Part shown: piece after piece, positions 1-8,164 of the stretch
How positions within the stretch are numbered: position 1 is the stretch's first letter
Layout: every line of letters starts with the position of its first letter
DNA from: Paenibacillus ginsengihumi DSM 21568
Lineage (GTDB): Bacteria > Bacillota > Bacilli > Paenibacillales > NBRC-103111
NCBI RefSeq assembly: GCF_000380965.1
Contig: NZ_KB905556.1
Location: forward strand, 1-64,000
DNA: 64,000 bases
Direction: 5' to 3'
The notes under the pieces: generated by a model
The model's input: only the letters and a program-made list of their open reading frames with translations
The model's database searches: none
What the model was told of the DNA's origin: nothing
Program-made: the position numbers and the translations under genes

Positions 1-243
1 GCTCGCTGGAATCGTCGATGCGATGCAGCAAAAGCTCAGAGCATTGGCCATAAGCTTCATTCCGACTCTACATGCGGCCTAACGGTTCGATTCATCCCTG
101 GCCATAACGGCATTTCGACCTGTAAAAATCAGGTCTTCTTTGGGTTGTGCAAAAAAACGCAGGATCACATCAGAACGTAAGAAGACTTAAAAGCCCGGCT
201 CCAAAAACGCATTGAAACAGGCATTCCGTAGTGCGATGGCGGG

Positions 244-269
244 TTATCCACAGGCCTGAGTTATCCACA
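244..269 (+). promoter_or_regulatory. Two perfect DnaA boxes in direct repeat
   Basis: Two exact copies of the consensus DnaA box TTATCCACA lie at 244-252 and 261-269, same strand, 17 bp start to start. The surrounding bases 1-312 hold no gene I can support, only an open frame running in from the window edge to a stop near 82 and some A/T-rich runs. DnaA boxes this close can titrate DnaA or regulate a promoter. No dnaA, dnaN or AT-rich unwinding element is present, so I do not call an origin. Confidence 0.5.
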
Positions 270-313
270 TTCCGATTTCATGTTGAAGCTTCGGCAGGGG
301 CGCAGGAAGGGAC

Positions 314-424
314 ATCGAGCCCCGGGCTATTTTCAAGATAGACCCCCATGCCGCTGGCGCGGCACCATCAGATGGTGAAAATTGGGCTGCGGGCCCGGCG
401 CTATTTTCAAGATAGACCCCCATG
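314..424 (+). repeat. R2 interspersed repeat, two units
   Basis: Two tandem-like copies of a roughly 57-bp motif: a run CTATTTTCAAGATAGACCCC, then a small GC-rich palindrome (GCCGCTGGCGCGGC) and a CACCATCAGATGGTG dyad. The same motif recurs at 3436-3500, 10003-10060, 21181-21355 and 26046-26105. It ends directly against the terminator of the histidine kinase gene. No coding potential is seen. Confidence 0.75.
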
Positions 425-460
425 AAAAAAAGCTCTTTGGTGTATTGCCAAAGAGCTTTT
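424..460 (-). terminator. Rho-independent terminator of the histidine kinase gene
   Basis: A 13-bp perfect stem (428-440 pairing with 448-460, AAAGCTCTTTGG type) with a 7-nt loop. Read on the minus strand it is followed by a run of seven T. It lies 70 bp past the stop of the kinase. Confidence 0.85.
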
Positions 461-529
461 GCCGTCCGTTAAGACGGCGGGGATGGGCCTCCGGCATATG
501 CCGTTCCGCTTGGCCGGCGGCCGCCGCCG

Positions 530-2677
530 CTACGGAGCTAACGGCAAAATCACCTCAAACTGCGTTCCCCGTCCGATCTCGCTCTCGATCAAGATGCGCC
601 CCCGGTGGGCTTCGATGATCTTGAAGCTGACCATCAGACCGAGCCCGGTTCCCTTCTCCTTCGTCGTATAGAACGGCTCGCCAAGCTTCTTGAGAAGCTC
701 CGGCGGAATGCCGTGCCCCTGATCGATGAAGCGGACAACCGCCTCGTTCCGTTCGCTGGTGCATACCTCTATGCGGAAGTCCCCGCCTTCCGGCATCGCC
801 TCGATGCCGTTTTTCACGATATTGATAAATACTTGCTTCAGCTGATTTTCCTCACCTTCGATCCAGAGCGGCTCCTTCGTAAAATCAGTCACAATATTCA
901 CCTTGGTGAGAATCGCCTGCGTCTCCAGCAGCACGAGCACATTATGCACGAGAGGCAGCAACTCGACCCGCTGAAACCGGACCGCCTGCGGCTTGGCCAG
1001 CATCAGGAACTCGTTAACGATGAAATTGATCCGGTCGATCTCGGACACCATGATTTCGAAGAACCGCTCTTGCGACGCGTCCCCCCTGGAGCGGAGCAGC
1101 TGGAGGAAGCCCTTGAGCGAAGTAAGCGGATTGCGGATTTCGTGAGCGACGCCGGCAGCCAATTCCCCGACGACGGACAGCTTCTCCGACTTGCGAAGCA
1201 GCTCCTCCGTCCGCTTGCGTTCCGTAATATCGGTCGAGACGCACAGCAGGTTCTCCATCTTGCCTTCGGACGACGCGATGGGCAGCCTCACCGTATGCAC
1301 CCATCGGACCGAACCGTCCGACGCCGTAATCGTCTCCTCGAAGGCCGCCGTGCCATCGGAACTTTCCTCCGGCATCGGGACGTCGGCCATGCCGGCCGGT
1401 TCCGCGGGCGCTCTTCGGAACTCCACGACTTTGCGGCCGACCAGCTGATCGGCTGTCGTGCCAAGCAGCTTGGCCAGCGATTCGTTGACCAGCACGTACT
1501 TTCCTTCGCGGTCCTTCGCATAAATATAGCTCGGGTTCATATCGATCACATGGCGCAAAAAATCTTTTTGCTCCTGCAGCTGCCGCTCCTTGCAGCCGAT
1601 GTCCTCCTTGGCGGCCTGCAGCGAATCGATCATCTCGTTGAGCCGGATCGATAATTTGCCCAGCTCGGTCCTGTCGATTTTGGCGATCCGATGCACATAA
1701 TTGCCTCGCGCCACTTGGTCCACCGCCTGATAGAGCCGGCGAATCGGCTTGATGATCTGCCTCGCGTACAGCGCCGTCAGCAGCGACAAGAGCAGCGTGA
1801 CCAGCAAAAACAGCGGTAGCAGCCTGCTCTGGAACGCTTGCGCGGATTCGAAAATATCCGTTGCGGGAATTTGCGCGATGATGCCCCAGCCCAAAAAATC
1901 GACATACCTAAACGATGCGTATGCCATAAGATCAAACAGCGGCGAAGCTTCCTCATACCCCGACTCCTGGTTCATCAGCCTTCGCACGAGGGGATACTCG
2001 CTCGCATCGTGTCCGATTCGCTGGTTGTCAGGGTGGGAAAGCACGATGCCGTTGCGGTCGACGATGCTGATATAGCCCGACTCGCTAATGTCGTTGCTTT
2101 GAAAAATCGACTGAAAGATTGCATTTTTGTCGATATATACGTGAAGCGTCACCATGCGCACGACTTGACGGCTGTCGTTCTGTACAGGAATGACGATGAT
2201 CAGCGCGTATTTCCCCAGCTCCGAGACGACGACATCGCTGACACTCGCCTTCATCTCCTCGATCGTCCGGTCGAACACGCCATCCTTCAGGAGACTGGAA
2301 TCCTTCAGCAAATCAAGATCCGAGCCTACATAGAAGCTCTGTATGGCCATCTGCGGACTGAGCACCGTTCCACCGTCGATCAAGGAGGAAAGATCGACGA
2401 TTTCGTTGAGCCTCGCCCCCATCTCCTTGGGGTTCCCCCGCACATACACCTGATCGCGCTCCACCTGCTTCACCAGATCGAATATTTCCCGGTTCAGGAT
2501 GTAAGCCTGCTCATAGATGCGCAATACCGCCTTGTCCGTAATCATTTTATTTTTATTTTTGGATATTTCGGGAAGAACGGTTTGGGCGATCACGACCGTG
2601 AACAAAAATAAAATTAAGATAACGAATACGTTAATGAGATATATTTTCCAAAAAATAAACGACTTCAAGGGCTGCAT
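530..2677 (-). CDS. Membrane sensor histidine kinase, dCache-HAMP-PAS-HisKA-HATPase
   Basis: 715 aa orphan kinase resembling Bacillus sporulation-type sensor kinases. TM1 is near residues 12-34, then an extracellular dCache-like sensor (about 38-275, with the IVDRNGIVLSHPDNQRIG strand), TM2 near 283-303, HAMP (about 303-356), PAS (about 375-490), HisKA with the phospho-acceptor motif AHEIRNPLTS (H512), and HATPase with N box NIVKNGIEAMP and G boxes DQGHGIPP and GTGLGL. Every catalytic box is intact. No response regulator is adjacent, so it probably feeds a distant partner or a phosphorelay. The start is supported by GAAGGTG 5 nt upstream, and a TATAAT-like box lies about 50 bp before it. Ligand and partner are unknown. 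Confidence 0.93.
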   Translation of the reverse strand: MQPLKSFIFWKIYLINVFVILILFLFTVVIAQTVLPEISKNKNKMITDKAVLRIYEQAYILNREIFDLVKQVERDQVYVRGNPKEMGARLNEIVDLSSLIDGGTVLSPQMAIQSFYVGSDLDLLKDSSLLKDGVFDRTIEEMKASVSDVVVSELGKYALIIVIPVQNDSRQVVRMVTLHVYIDKNAIFQSIFQSNDISESGYISIVDRNGIVLSHPDNQRIGHDASEYPLVRRLMNQESGYEEASPLFDLMAYASFRYVDFLGWGIIAQIPATDIFESAQAFQSRLLPLFLLVTLLLSLLTALYARQIIKPIRRLYQAVDQVARGNYVHRIAKIDRTELGKLSIRLNEMIDSLQAAKEDIGCKERQLQEQKDFLRHVIDMNPSYIYAKDREGKYVLVNESLAKLLGTTADQLVGRKVVEFRRAPAEPAGMADVPMPEESSDGTAAFEETITASDGSVRWVHTVRLPIASSEGKMENLLCVSTDITERKRTEELLRKSEKLSVVGELAAGVAHEIRNPLTSLKGFLQLLRSRGDASQERFFEIMVSEIDRINFIVNEFLMLAKPQAVRFQRVELLPLVHNVLVLLETQAILTKVNIVTDFTKEPLWIEGEENQLKQVFINIVKNGIEAMPEGGDFRIEVCTSERNEAVVRFIDQGHGIPPELLKKLGEPFYTTKEKGTGLGLMVSFKIIEAHRGRILIESEIGRGTQFEVILPLAP

Positions 2678-2862
2678 AGAGTCACCTTCCGCTGCTGTAC
2701 GGCCGATCCTTCAAAGTAGATTACAGCTCATGATTATACCAAATAATGTTTGATATTTTTGTCGAATACTGTAAATTAGAAACGGATTTTCATGAAAATG
2801 TTAGGAATGTTCCATTTTCATGGAGCTTCCGCTGCTTGTTTTCACCGGCATCCGCACGTTCC

Positions 2863-2922
2863 ATTTTCAATACCGCAGGTGACGTCCAATGATGAGGTTA
2901 TCGCTTGTCACAGGCGTCTATT
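2863..2922 (-). repeat. R1 interspersed palindromic repeat, partial
   Basis: Carries ATTTTCAATACCGCAGGTGACG, a diverged hairpin-A region (ATGATGAGG...CTTGTCA) and GGCGTCTATT, the reverse-complement orientation of the R1 element. Hairpin A is weaker here than in the 19.7-kb copy. Confidence 0.65.
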
Positions 2923-3179
2923 AGTCAAATTATCCTATTTTGGCGGCATTGTATATCATCTAAAAGAGAAGGTTATTAGGGGAAAACGGTCATTTTAATC
3001 GCGTGGAAAGATGGGAAAGGCGCTTAGGTAAATAGCGGGCGCTTGGGCCGGTGAGTTCGACGGAGTCGCCGAATATAAGCTGGCGGATGGGTCGGAATGC
3101 AAAGATGAAAAAAGGGGAATTTCGACCTTATTTCATGCATTAGGCTGTATTCCTCAGGGAAGATCGAAATTCATCCTCG

Positions 3180-3430
3180 TTAGCAGTCGAACTCCGCGTT
3201 CGCGCCGCCCCCGGGCACACCCAGGCACATAAGGCAGCGAATCCTGCAAAAAATGCAACATTTTCCGTATCCTTCGGCAAAAGAAAGGGGAATGTTGTAT
3301 TTTGTGCAACAATTTGGGTGAGATTGGCTGCAAACCCGGAAGCATCGCCCGAAATGTTGCACGTTCTGCAACATTGAGCGGCAAATGCCGTTTATCTCCC
3401 CGTTTTTGTTGTACAAAATACAACATTGAC
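3180..3430. repeat. R3 repeat with three TGTTGYA-N5-TRCAACA dyads
   Basis: About 250 bp, closely matched at 44783-45024, with an internally deleted copy at 21432-21632 and a left-end fragment at 7372-7437. It contains three dyads of form TGTTGYA-N5-TRCAACA at 3293-3311, 3355-3373 and 3407-3425; the middle one is a perfect 9-bp inverted repeat about CGTTC. A further TGCAACATT half-site lies near 3274. Open frames across it lose register between copies, so it is not protein-coding. It may be a DNA-binding-site array or an RNA with alternative pairings. Confidence 0.75.
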
Positions 3431-3435
3431 TATTT

Positions 3436-3500
3436 TCAAATCGCCTGGCGCGCGTGGCCCATGCTCATCATCTGATGGTGCCGCGCAAGCGGCATGGGCA
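3436..3500 (-). repeat. R2 interspersed repeat
   Basis: Reverse-oriented R2 unit with CATCATCTGATGGTGCCGCGCAAGCGGCATGGG, directly abutting R3. It matches the units at 314-424 and 10003-10060. Confidence 0.65.
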
Positions 3501-3678
3501 TCTCTCTGGCGGAATCCGAATCCGTCTCGTACTCTGCAGGATGCTCGTGGCGCCTGCTTCGATCCTCCAATAGGAGCCCGCGGAATCGGCTCGGATGGGA
3601 GACTGCGGGAGCGGCTCGAAAGTGCTCGGCGGAGGCAAGAATCGCAAGAGGAATATCTTCCTGGAGGAAGATGCGCCG

Positions 3679-4956
3679 TTACCCTTGCAGATGAAACGCC
3701 CTTTTCAATTCCTCGATTCGGGCGTCGTCGATATGCACGATGTCGCCGAGGGCGCGGGTTGCCAGCATAGACTTCGCGCTATATTCCGCGACCTCAAGCC
3801 GGTCGAATGTGTTCAGCATTCCCTGCCCCGTCACGATAACGCAGTTGTTTCTTACGATCGCGATCGGCGTATCCGGCGTAAATACGGCCGCTGTCTGCTC
3901 CGGCGAGTTGTAAATCGCGTCGAAAGGCAGCTTTGGCGTGCCCCGAAGCAATATATAGCTTTCCGGAATCGTTCGCGAATCAAACACCGCATCCGTTACG
4001 GCAAATGCCATAATATACGGCGGATGGGCGATGATCACCGATTCCACATGACGCTGCCTCTTGTAGATCTCTCGGTGCAGCAGCACGGACTTGCTAGGCG
4101 TCGAACCGGCTTCCTTCCGTCCTTGCCGAATCTTTACAAGCTCATGCGGCTGCACAAATTTGCGGTCGATCCCGTACGGCGTAATGATGAATTCATCCTC
4201 GCCAATTCGCTGCGAGAACGTGCCCTGCGTACTGTTGAAAAGCCTCTGGTCGTAAGCGCGCCGAATAAATTTGCACATTTCCTGGCGAATCTCCAGCTCT
4301 TTCGGAGAGGGCACCTCCGGCTCGAATTCGTCCAGACGCACCTCGCTTTTATTCCTTACCGTTTCGTAATCGTCATCGGTTAGCAGAGTTGGCGTACCGA
4401 TGCGATTCGCTTCAATCTCCAAGCGGGCGCAAAAGTCGAGCGTCTCGAAGACGCAGAACGCCTCGAACAAATCGTGTCCCCCGACGACAACGCCATGATT
4501 TTCCAGCATCACCGTATTGACGCCCTCGGCGAAGACCGCGGCGATATTTTCGCCCAGCTGCTCGCTGCCGGGAAGTGCGTAAGGAGCCATCCCGATTTTG
4601 CCGCATATTCGGCGCTCATTCGGCAGCAAGCGCGTATCCGGAATGCGCCGCACAATGCTGAAGGATACAAGGGCCGGCGGGTGGGCATGAACGATCGCCC
4701 GCAAATCCGGTCTCGTGCGATAAATCAAGCGATGGAACGGAAACTCGCTGGACGGCTCGTGCCTGCCCTGCTTGATGCCGTCCGCCTTGACGCAAACCAT
4801 ATCGTTCGCGGTTAAAGCGCCCTTGTCCACTCCTGACGGGGTAATCCAGATATTTCCATGTTGGTCGCGGATCGACAAATTTCCGCCGGATGTCGTCGTC
4901 ATGCCATAACGGTAAATTCTTTGAATGAACAACAGCAATTGCTCGGCAGGGTGCAT
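3679..4956 (-). CDS. Tandem class II aldolase/adducin-family protein
   Basis: 425 aa, about twice the length of a single class II aldolase (L-fuculose-phosphate aldolase family). The N-terminal copy (about 1-210) has SGGNLSIRD, the zinc-site motif HAHPP and the distal His in NHGVVVGG, so it looks like a complete metal site. The C-terminal copy (about 235-425) keeps the fold signatures (GTFSQRIGEDEFIITPYGID, AHPPYIMAFAV), but the HAH motif reads IAH and the distal HG reads NC, so it has probably lost zinc binding. I infer one catalytic and one structural or regulatory domain. The substrate is unknown and no sugar kinase or isomerase is adjacent. It is monocistronic, with an AGGAGATGAG-type RBS before the ATG. 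Confidence 0.88.
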   Translation of the reverse strand: MHPAEQLLLFIQRIYRYGMTTTSGGNLSIRDQHGNIWITPSGVDKGALTANDMVCVKADGIKQGRHEPSSEFPFHRLIYRTRPDLRAIVHAHPPALVSFSIVRRIPDTRLLPNERRICGKIGMAPYALPGSEQLGENIAAVFAEGVNTVMLENHGVVVGGHDLFEAFCVFETLDFCARLEIEANRIGTPTLLTDDDYETVRNKSEVRLDEFEPEVPSPKELEIRQEMCKFIRRAYDQRLFNSTQGTFSQRIGEDEFIITPYGIDRKFVQPHELVKIRQGRKEAGSTPSKSVLLHREIYKRQRHVESVIIAHPPYIMAFAVTDAVFDSRTIPESYILLRGTPKLPFDAIYNSPEQTAAVFTPDTPIAIVRNNCVIVTGQGMLNTFDRLEVAEYSAKSMLATRALGDIVHIDDARIEELKRAFHLQG

Positions 4957-5238
4957 ACGCTCATCTCCTCTTTCTTTTCATCATAATGCTCCCTGCAAGG
5001 AAAGTCAGTACCCCTAGCATATGGATTTGTTAACATTATTTAAAAAGTTGCTTATTCGTTTATAAGACGAATGTAATCCCCGGCTTCTCGCCGGAACCAA
5101 CCATAACCGCCCCAAACCAACAAACCGCTAAACAAGCAGTGCCGCAGCGCATAAAACAACCGGTTCCTACAGACAATACATCCTGATTATCGCCGAAGTC
5201 CGCCTGCGCCTGTTCAATGCCGCAAGCGACGGCTTGGC

Positions 5239-5269
5239 GACGAAGGAAATCGCTTGTCACAGGCGTTTA
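5239..5269 (-). repeat. R1 fragment (hairpin A half)
   Basis: A short remnant, GACGAAGGAAATCGCTTGTCACAGGCGTTTA, equal to the right end of an R1 element, 29 bp before the next gene. The rest of the 4957-5238 interval shows no ORF or strong structure apart from the divergent upstream region of the aldolase. Confidence 0.55.
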
Positions 5270-5297
5270 ACTTTGGGTTGGGGCTGATTAACGAAAA

Positions 5298-5849
5298 ATG
5301 GTTTCATTCGATGAAATTCAACATGTGAGGCAGCAACTGCGAGACCTTTCCTTCTTGCACTGGCAGGCCGATGAAATATTTTCATGGAACTGGTGGTTCC
5401 TTCTGATCGTCTCCATCATCCCTTGGTTTATGTGGGCCAAATGGATCGATCGGAAACGGCTATTTGAAATTTCAACTTTCGGTTTATTTTTTGGCCTAAG
5501 CGCTTCAATCCTGGATTCTGCCGGGGTCGATATGCTTTTATGGACCTATCCGGACAAGTTATTGCCTTTGTTCCCGCCGTTATTTCCGGCAGATCTCACC
5601 GTCATCCCGATCGGTTACATGGCTGCCTACCAATATTGCCGCAGCTGGAAATCGTACTTTTGGGTAAATGCGGGTCTAGCTTTTCTGTTCTCTTACGTCT
5701 TCGAGCCGCTATTTGTTAACGCCAATTTGCTCAAGCTGCTAAACTGGACCCACACCTACTCGTTCATCGGCTTCATCCTGCTTGGCCTTGTCTGCAAATG
5801 GATTATGGAGAAGCTCCTGGATATCCGCAAAGCGGCGTCTGCCTCCTGA
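5298..5849 (+). CDS. CBO0543-family integral membrane protein
   Basis: 183 aa polytopic membrane protein with five or six hydrophobic segments (for example around 30-48, 58-75, 95-112, 120-138 and 148-168). Its aromatic-rich N-terminus with WNWWFLLIVSIIPWFMWAKWIDR matches the CBO0543 family common in spore-forming Firmicutes. No function is established for that family. The RBS is weak, so the exact start is less certain than the frame. It stands alone with no operon partner and an R1 fragment just upstream. Confidence 0.75.
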   Translation: MVSFDEIQHVRQQLRDLSFLHWQADEIFSWNWWFLLIVSIIPWFMWAKWIDRKRLFEISTFGLFFGLSASILDSAGVDMLLWTYPDKLLPLFPPLFPADLTVIPIGYMAAYQYCRSWKSYFWVNAGLAFLFSYVFEPLFVNANLLKLLNWTHTYSFIGFILLGLVCKWIMEKLLDIRKAASAS

Positions 5850-5986
5850 TCGTCCCGAGTTCCTTGTTGTCAACGGCATCGGCTTCTTCTCCCCCAGGCT
5901 GACGCTATTTGCCGCTCGCGCGAAAAAAAGCCCTGTCGGCTAAAAGCCGGTAGGGCCGGTTCCGATCGCTGCCATCCGCCTCAAGA

Positions 5987-6184
5987 TTAAGCATACGTCA
6001 GCAGCAGCCTGTTTAAGGTGCTGATCATTTTATCCTGATTGATTTTTTCTTTCCGTTTATTTTGCTCTTCCAAGCGGTCTAAAGTCTCGAGCAATTTGCG
6101 ATAATCATTTTTGCTCATCTCGCCACGCAGGTGAGCCCGTCTGGCATGCAGTCTGATCAAAGGAATCTGTTCATAGGTTACCAT
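5987..6184 (-). CDS. Small hypothetical protein, partner of the GAF-like gene
   Basis: 65 aa, basic and predicted helical, with no membrane segment. I place the start at the Met of MVTYEQIP because GGGAGG lies 9 nt upstream; an ATG 24 bp earlier has only a poorly spaced GAGG inside the previous stop region. It begins about 30 bp after the upstream gene on the same strand, so the two are probably co-transcribed. I recognise no family. The middle (about 25-50, ...LLETLDRLEEQNKRK...) could form a short coiled coil. Confidence 0.65.
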   Translation of the reverse strand: MVTYEQIPLIRLHARRAHLRGEMSKNDYRKLLETLDRLEEQNKRKEKINQDKMISTLNRLLLTYA

Positions 6185-6214
6185 AGCGAACGCCCTCCCA
6201 GTACGCATCCGATA

Positions 6215-7033
6215 TCAGCCAACCTCTTCGTCCTTCTCAAATAACGCCATTAATTTTTGAAATTCGATCTGGCTGTATCCCCTGTCGTGTTCGACAACTG
6301 CCGCTTCGATCAAAGCTCCGTACACTTCTCCGATCAATTCGCATTCTTCGCTCATCGGCTCTTCGCCATCGATGGTCAGAACCCCAAATTCGCCCAAAGG
6401 AATGCAAATTAATGATTTATAGCGAACGACATCCGTGTCCGGGCTGGGCCTCCAGTCTTTATCTACCCGGACATCGGGAATATTTTGTTTTTGCTTCTTG
6501 ACGAACGTTTTGCCTGCGGCCGAATCGTGGACCTGCAACGTGCGATTGCCCCGATAATGCCTGGGAAATCCGAAGCTGATGAAATGCAGCCTCAGCTCCT
6601 TTTGGTCGTCGCTGGCTATCCACATTCCGCACCGGTGCTGGGCTCCGCCCTTCACCTTCACATCGTTGGACAATTGATCCAATATGCGCTGAATTAATCT
6701 GAACGATTCGATCGTTTTCGTGTCCGGATTTTCTTCCATTCGAATAAAATTCAACGTATCGAGAAAAGACTTGACGTTAAACAACGCTTTGGTCACTTGG
6801 TTGGCGACCAGCGTACGGTTTTCCATATTTTCTTTGCTGCGTTCAATCGTCTCCTGAAGCTTCTGTATCCGTTCGTCACGGCCGAGAATCTGGGCAAACG
6901 CGTTCGTATACTTATGTACTCCCCAAAAGGTAAACCAGAAGAAAACCCCAAGCGCAACGACCATGATGCCGCCTATGGCATGGATGTGCCACGGATATAA
7001 TTGATGTACCAGTTCTTTGATCACATCACCCAT
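6215..7033 (-). CDS. Membrane-anchored GAF-like domain protein
   Basis: 272 aa. One transmembrane segment (about 16-40, HAIGGIMVVALGVFFWFTFWG) is followed by a short coiled-coil region (about 50-75, ERIQKLQETIERSKENMENR) and a helical linker. A C-terminal GAF-like fold (about 110-250) contains the late-strand signature YKSLICIPLGEFGVLTIDGEEPMSEEC. This resembles the input module of a signalling protein, but no kinase, GGDEF or HTH output domain is attached. It heads a two-gene unit with the small ORF downstream. Ligand and output are unknown. Confidence 0.7.
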   Translation of the reverse strand: MGDVIKELVHQLYPWHIHAIGGIMVVALGVFFWFTFWGVHKYTNAFAQILGRDERIQKLQETIERSKENMENRTLVANQVTKALFNVKSFLDTLNFIRMEENPDTKTIESFRLIQRILDQLSNDVKVKGGAQHRCGMWIASDDQKELRLHFISFGFPRHYRGNRTLQVHDSAAGKTFVKKQKQNIPDVRVDKDWRPSPDTDVVRYKSLICIPLGEFGVLTIDGEEPMSEECELIGEVYGALIEAAVVEHDRGYSQIEFQKLMALFEKDEEVG

Positions 7034-7371
7034 TCACCACCAGCCCCCTCGGTCCCAGGATAAGGCGCCACGTGGAAGTAAGTTATGGTCATTACTTTGT
7101 ATATATGGGGGGCAGGGCGGAAACATACATCAATTAGCGAAAATATCACGAAGATTCTTTGAATGTATGCGCGGTGAAATGGATATTTTGCCGGACTTCA
7201 TCTCAAAACCGGTCCTTTACGGCCCGCGCGATGAGGATCACTGCGGAGGTTTGAATGCTGGAGAAGCGCCATAGTTCCGTATTCACGCTTGTCGCAGCGT
7301 TTATTGAACTCAATGACGCCCTTGGAATTGCAACTGTTCGGGCAGCTTATTTCGTTTATTGGGCGAGCGAA

Positions 7372-7437
7372 TGCGAGGTTTTGACCCACCAGCGCTGCCC
7401 CCACCCCAGGCACATGAGGCGACGAATCCTGCAAAGT
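7372..7437 (+). repeat. R3 left-end fragment
   Basis: Matches the left end of the R3 copies: CAGCGCTGCCCCCACCCCAGGCACATGAGGCGACGAATCCTGCAAA. It breaks off where the dyad array would begin and runs into the tRNA-Gly terminator. Confidence 0.6.
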
Positions 7438-7441
7438 AACG

Positions 7442-7474
7442 TTAAAAAAAGAAAAACCCTTGATAACAAGGGTT
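7442..7474 (-). terminator. Terminator of tRNA-Gly
   Basis: On the minus strand AACCCTTG-TTAT-CAAGGGTT is followed by a T-rich tail (TTTCTTTTTTT), about 10 nt past the tRNA 3' end. Confidence 0.85.
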
Positions 7475-7483
7475 CCGCGGTTA

Positions 7484-7554
7484 AGCGGGTGATGGGAATC
7501 GAACCCACGCCGCCAGCTTGGGAAGCTGGAGTTCTACCATTGAACTACACCCGC
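7484..7554 (-). tRNA. tRNA-Gly (anticodon CCC)
   Basis: A complete cloverleaf on the minus strand: acceptor GCGGGTG/CACCCGC with discriminator T, D arm GTTC-AATGGTA-GAAC, anticodon stem CCAGC/GCTGG with loop TTCCCAA (anticodon CCC), variable CGGC, and T arm GTGGG-TTCGATT-CCCAT. The CCA end is not encoded, as the next bases are TAA. It decodes GGG, a codon more used in GC-rich genomes. It stands alone, not in a tRNA array. Confidence 0.96.
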
Positions 7555-7634
7555 ATGACCTGCTGCAATGAACATTATAGAACGAAATGCGATAAAAAAT
7601 CAAGCGATTCTTGATCATTTCGTGAATGGATGGC

Positions 7635-7870
7635 TCGCTTGGCCAGCCCTTCGATGAGCGTTCCGCTGGCCGTCGGCTCGCGTTTTGCCGGGCGAACCTT
7701 AGGCTACCGCTAGCCACAGAGCTTATTTCGCTCGAAACCATCGATTTGAAATTGTAACGCAAGTGAGCAGCCTTATTGGGCATGTTTGGCTGCCCGATTC
7801 AGTTTTTTTGGCGAAATAGCGATACTACGTTTCGTTACATTTTAAAAAGGCTGCGTTTCAGCAAAATAGC
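7635..7870 (-). repeat. R4 repeat copy
   Basis: The reverse complement aligns along most of its length with 19795-19990. Shared blocks are TGTAACGAAACG, CGCTATTT.GCCAAAAA, CTGAATCGGG.AGCC, AATAAGGCTGCTCACT.GCGTTA and AATAAGCTCTGTGGCTAGCG. A third, shorter copy is at 44693-44795. No conserved reading frame or terminal inverted repeat is visible. Confidence 0.65.
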
Positions 7871-7904
7871 GTTTGTCACTTGCGTTAGAGGGGACATTGT
7901 ATTG

Positions 7905-8030
7905 TGATTCAGACGGCTCGCTTGTAGCCTTCCGTTTATGTTTTCAAGCCATGCCTTGCGGTTCGAGTCTGCATCCGGCCCCCGCCAAAAAAGCGAAACC
8001 GTTTGTGGCTATGGGATGCTAAAGCGATAA
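7905..8030 (-). repeat. R5 repeat copy
   Basis: The reverse complement shares CAAA.CGGTTTC, TTTTGGCGGGG.CCGG, GACTCGAACCGCAAGGCA and GGCTACAAG with 44450-44570. The GACTCGAACCGC string resembles a tRNA T arm, but no cloverleaf could be built around it. Confidence 0.6.
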
Positions 8031-8041
8031 AGCAAAGTGCG

Positions 8042-8098
8042 ACTTTCTGTACCAAGAAAAACGACCGTTAAACCGCGCTCGCTCATCCTTGAATGGAC
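8042..8098 (-). repeat. R6 repeat copy
   Basis: The reverse complement reads TTCAAGGATGAGCG...CGCGGTTTAACGGTCGTTTTTCTTGGTACAGAAAG. It is shared with 26355-26412 and with 22743-22785, which overlaps the 3' end of pxpC. Confidence 0.65.
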
Positions 8099-8135
8099 TT
8101 CGATAGACGTTTTTTCTCCGTTAATGCTACAACCA

Positions 8136-8164
8136 TTGACATATATTCCATCCTGCGGTACAAT
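8136..8164 (+). promoter_or_regulatory. Orphan sigma-A promoter
   Basis: A perfect -35 TTGACA (8136-8141), a 17-bp spacer and -10 TACAAT (8159-8164). No gene with a ribosome binding site lies downstream on this strand before the convergent gene at 8697. A transcript would start near 8171 and cross the palindromes around 8372-8395 and 8505-8546 and a T-run at 8590-8596. It is either a non-coding RNA promoter, an antisense promoter or a relic. Confidence 0.55.

Larger units (their letters stand above)
2678..3678. other. Gene-free interval with repeats R1, R3 and R2
   Basis: 1 kb between the kinase and aldolase genes, the aldolase ending at its right edge. It holds the kinase promoter region, an R1 copy (2863-2922), an R3 copy (3180-3430) and an R2 copy (3436-3500). 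The remainder (about 2925-3180 and 3500-3678) shows no ORF with a ribosome binding site and no strong structure. Confidence 0.7.

Noticed and set aside
2-82. Open frame entering from the left window edge, possible C-terminus of a transposase-like protein
   Set aside because: Only about 26 codons, no recognisable motif, and no insertion-sequence ends nearby; too little to call.
244-269. Replication origin
   Set aside because: Only two DnaA boxes, with no AT-rich element and no dnaA, dnaN or plasmid rep gene.
3154-3426. Hypothetical protein read through R3 (also 21440-21628 and 44733-45071)
   Set aside because: Copies share DNA but lose frame through indels, and none has a ribosome binding site; explained by the repeat.
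7255-7614. 119-codon frame on the plus strand
   Set aside because: Covers the antisense of tRNA-Gly and its terminator; no RBS.
7905-8030. Second tRNA or tRNA fragment from the GACTCGAACCGC string in R5
   Set aside because: No acceptor, D or anticodon stems could be paired around it in either copy.
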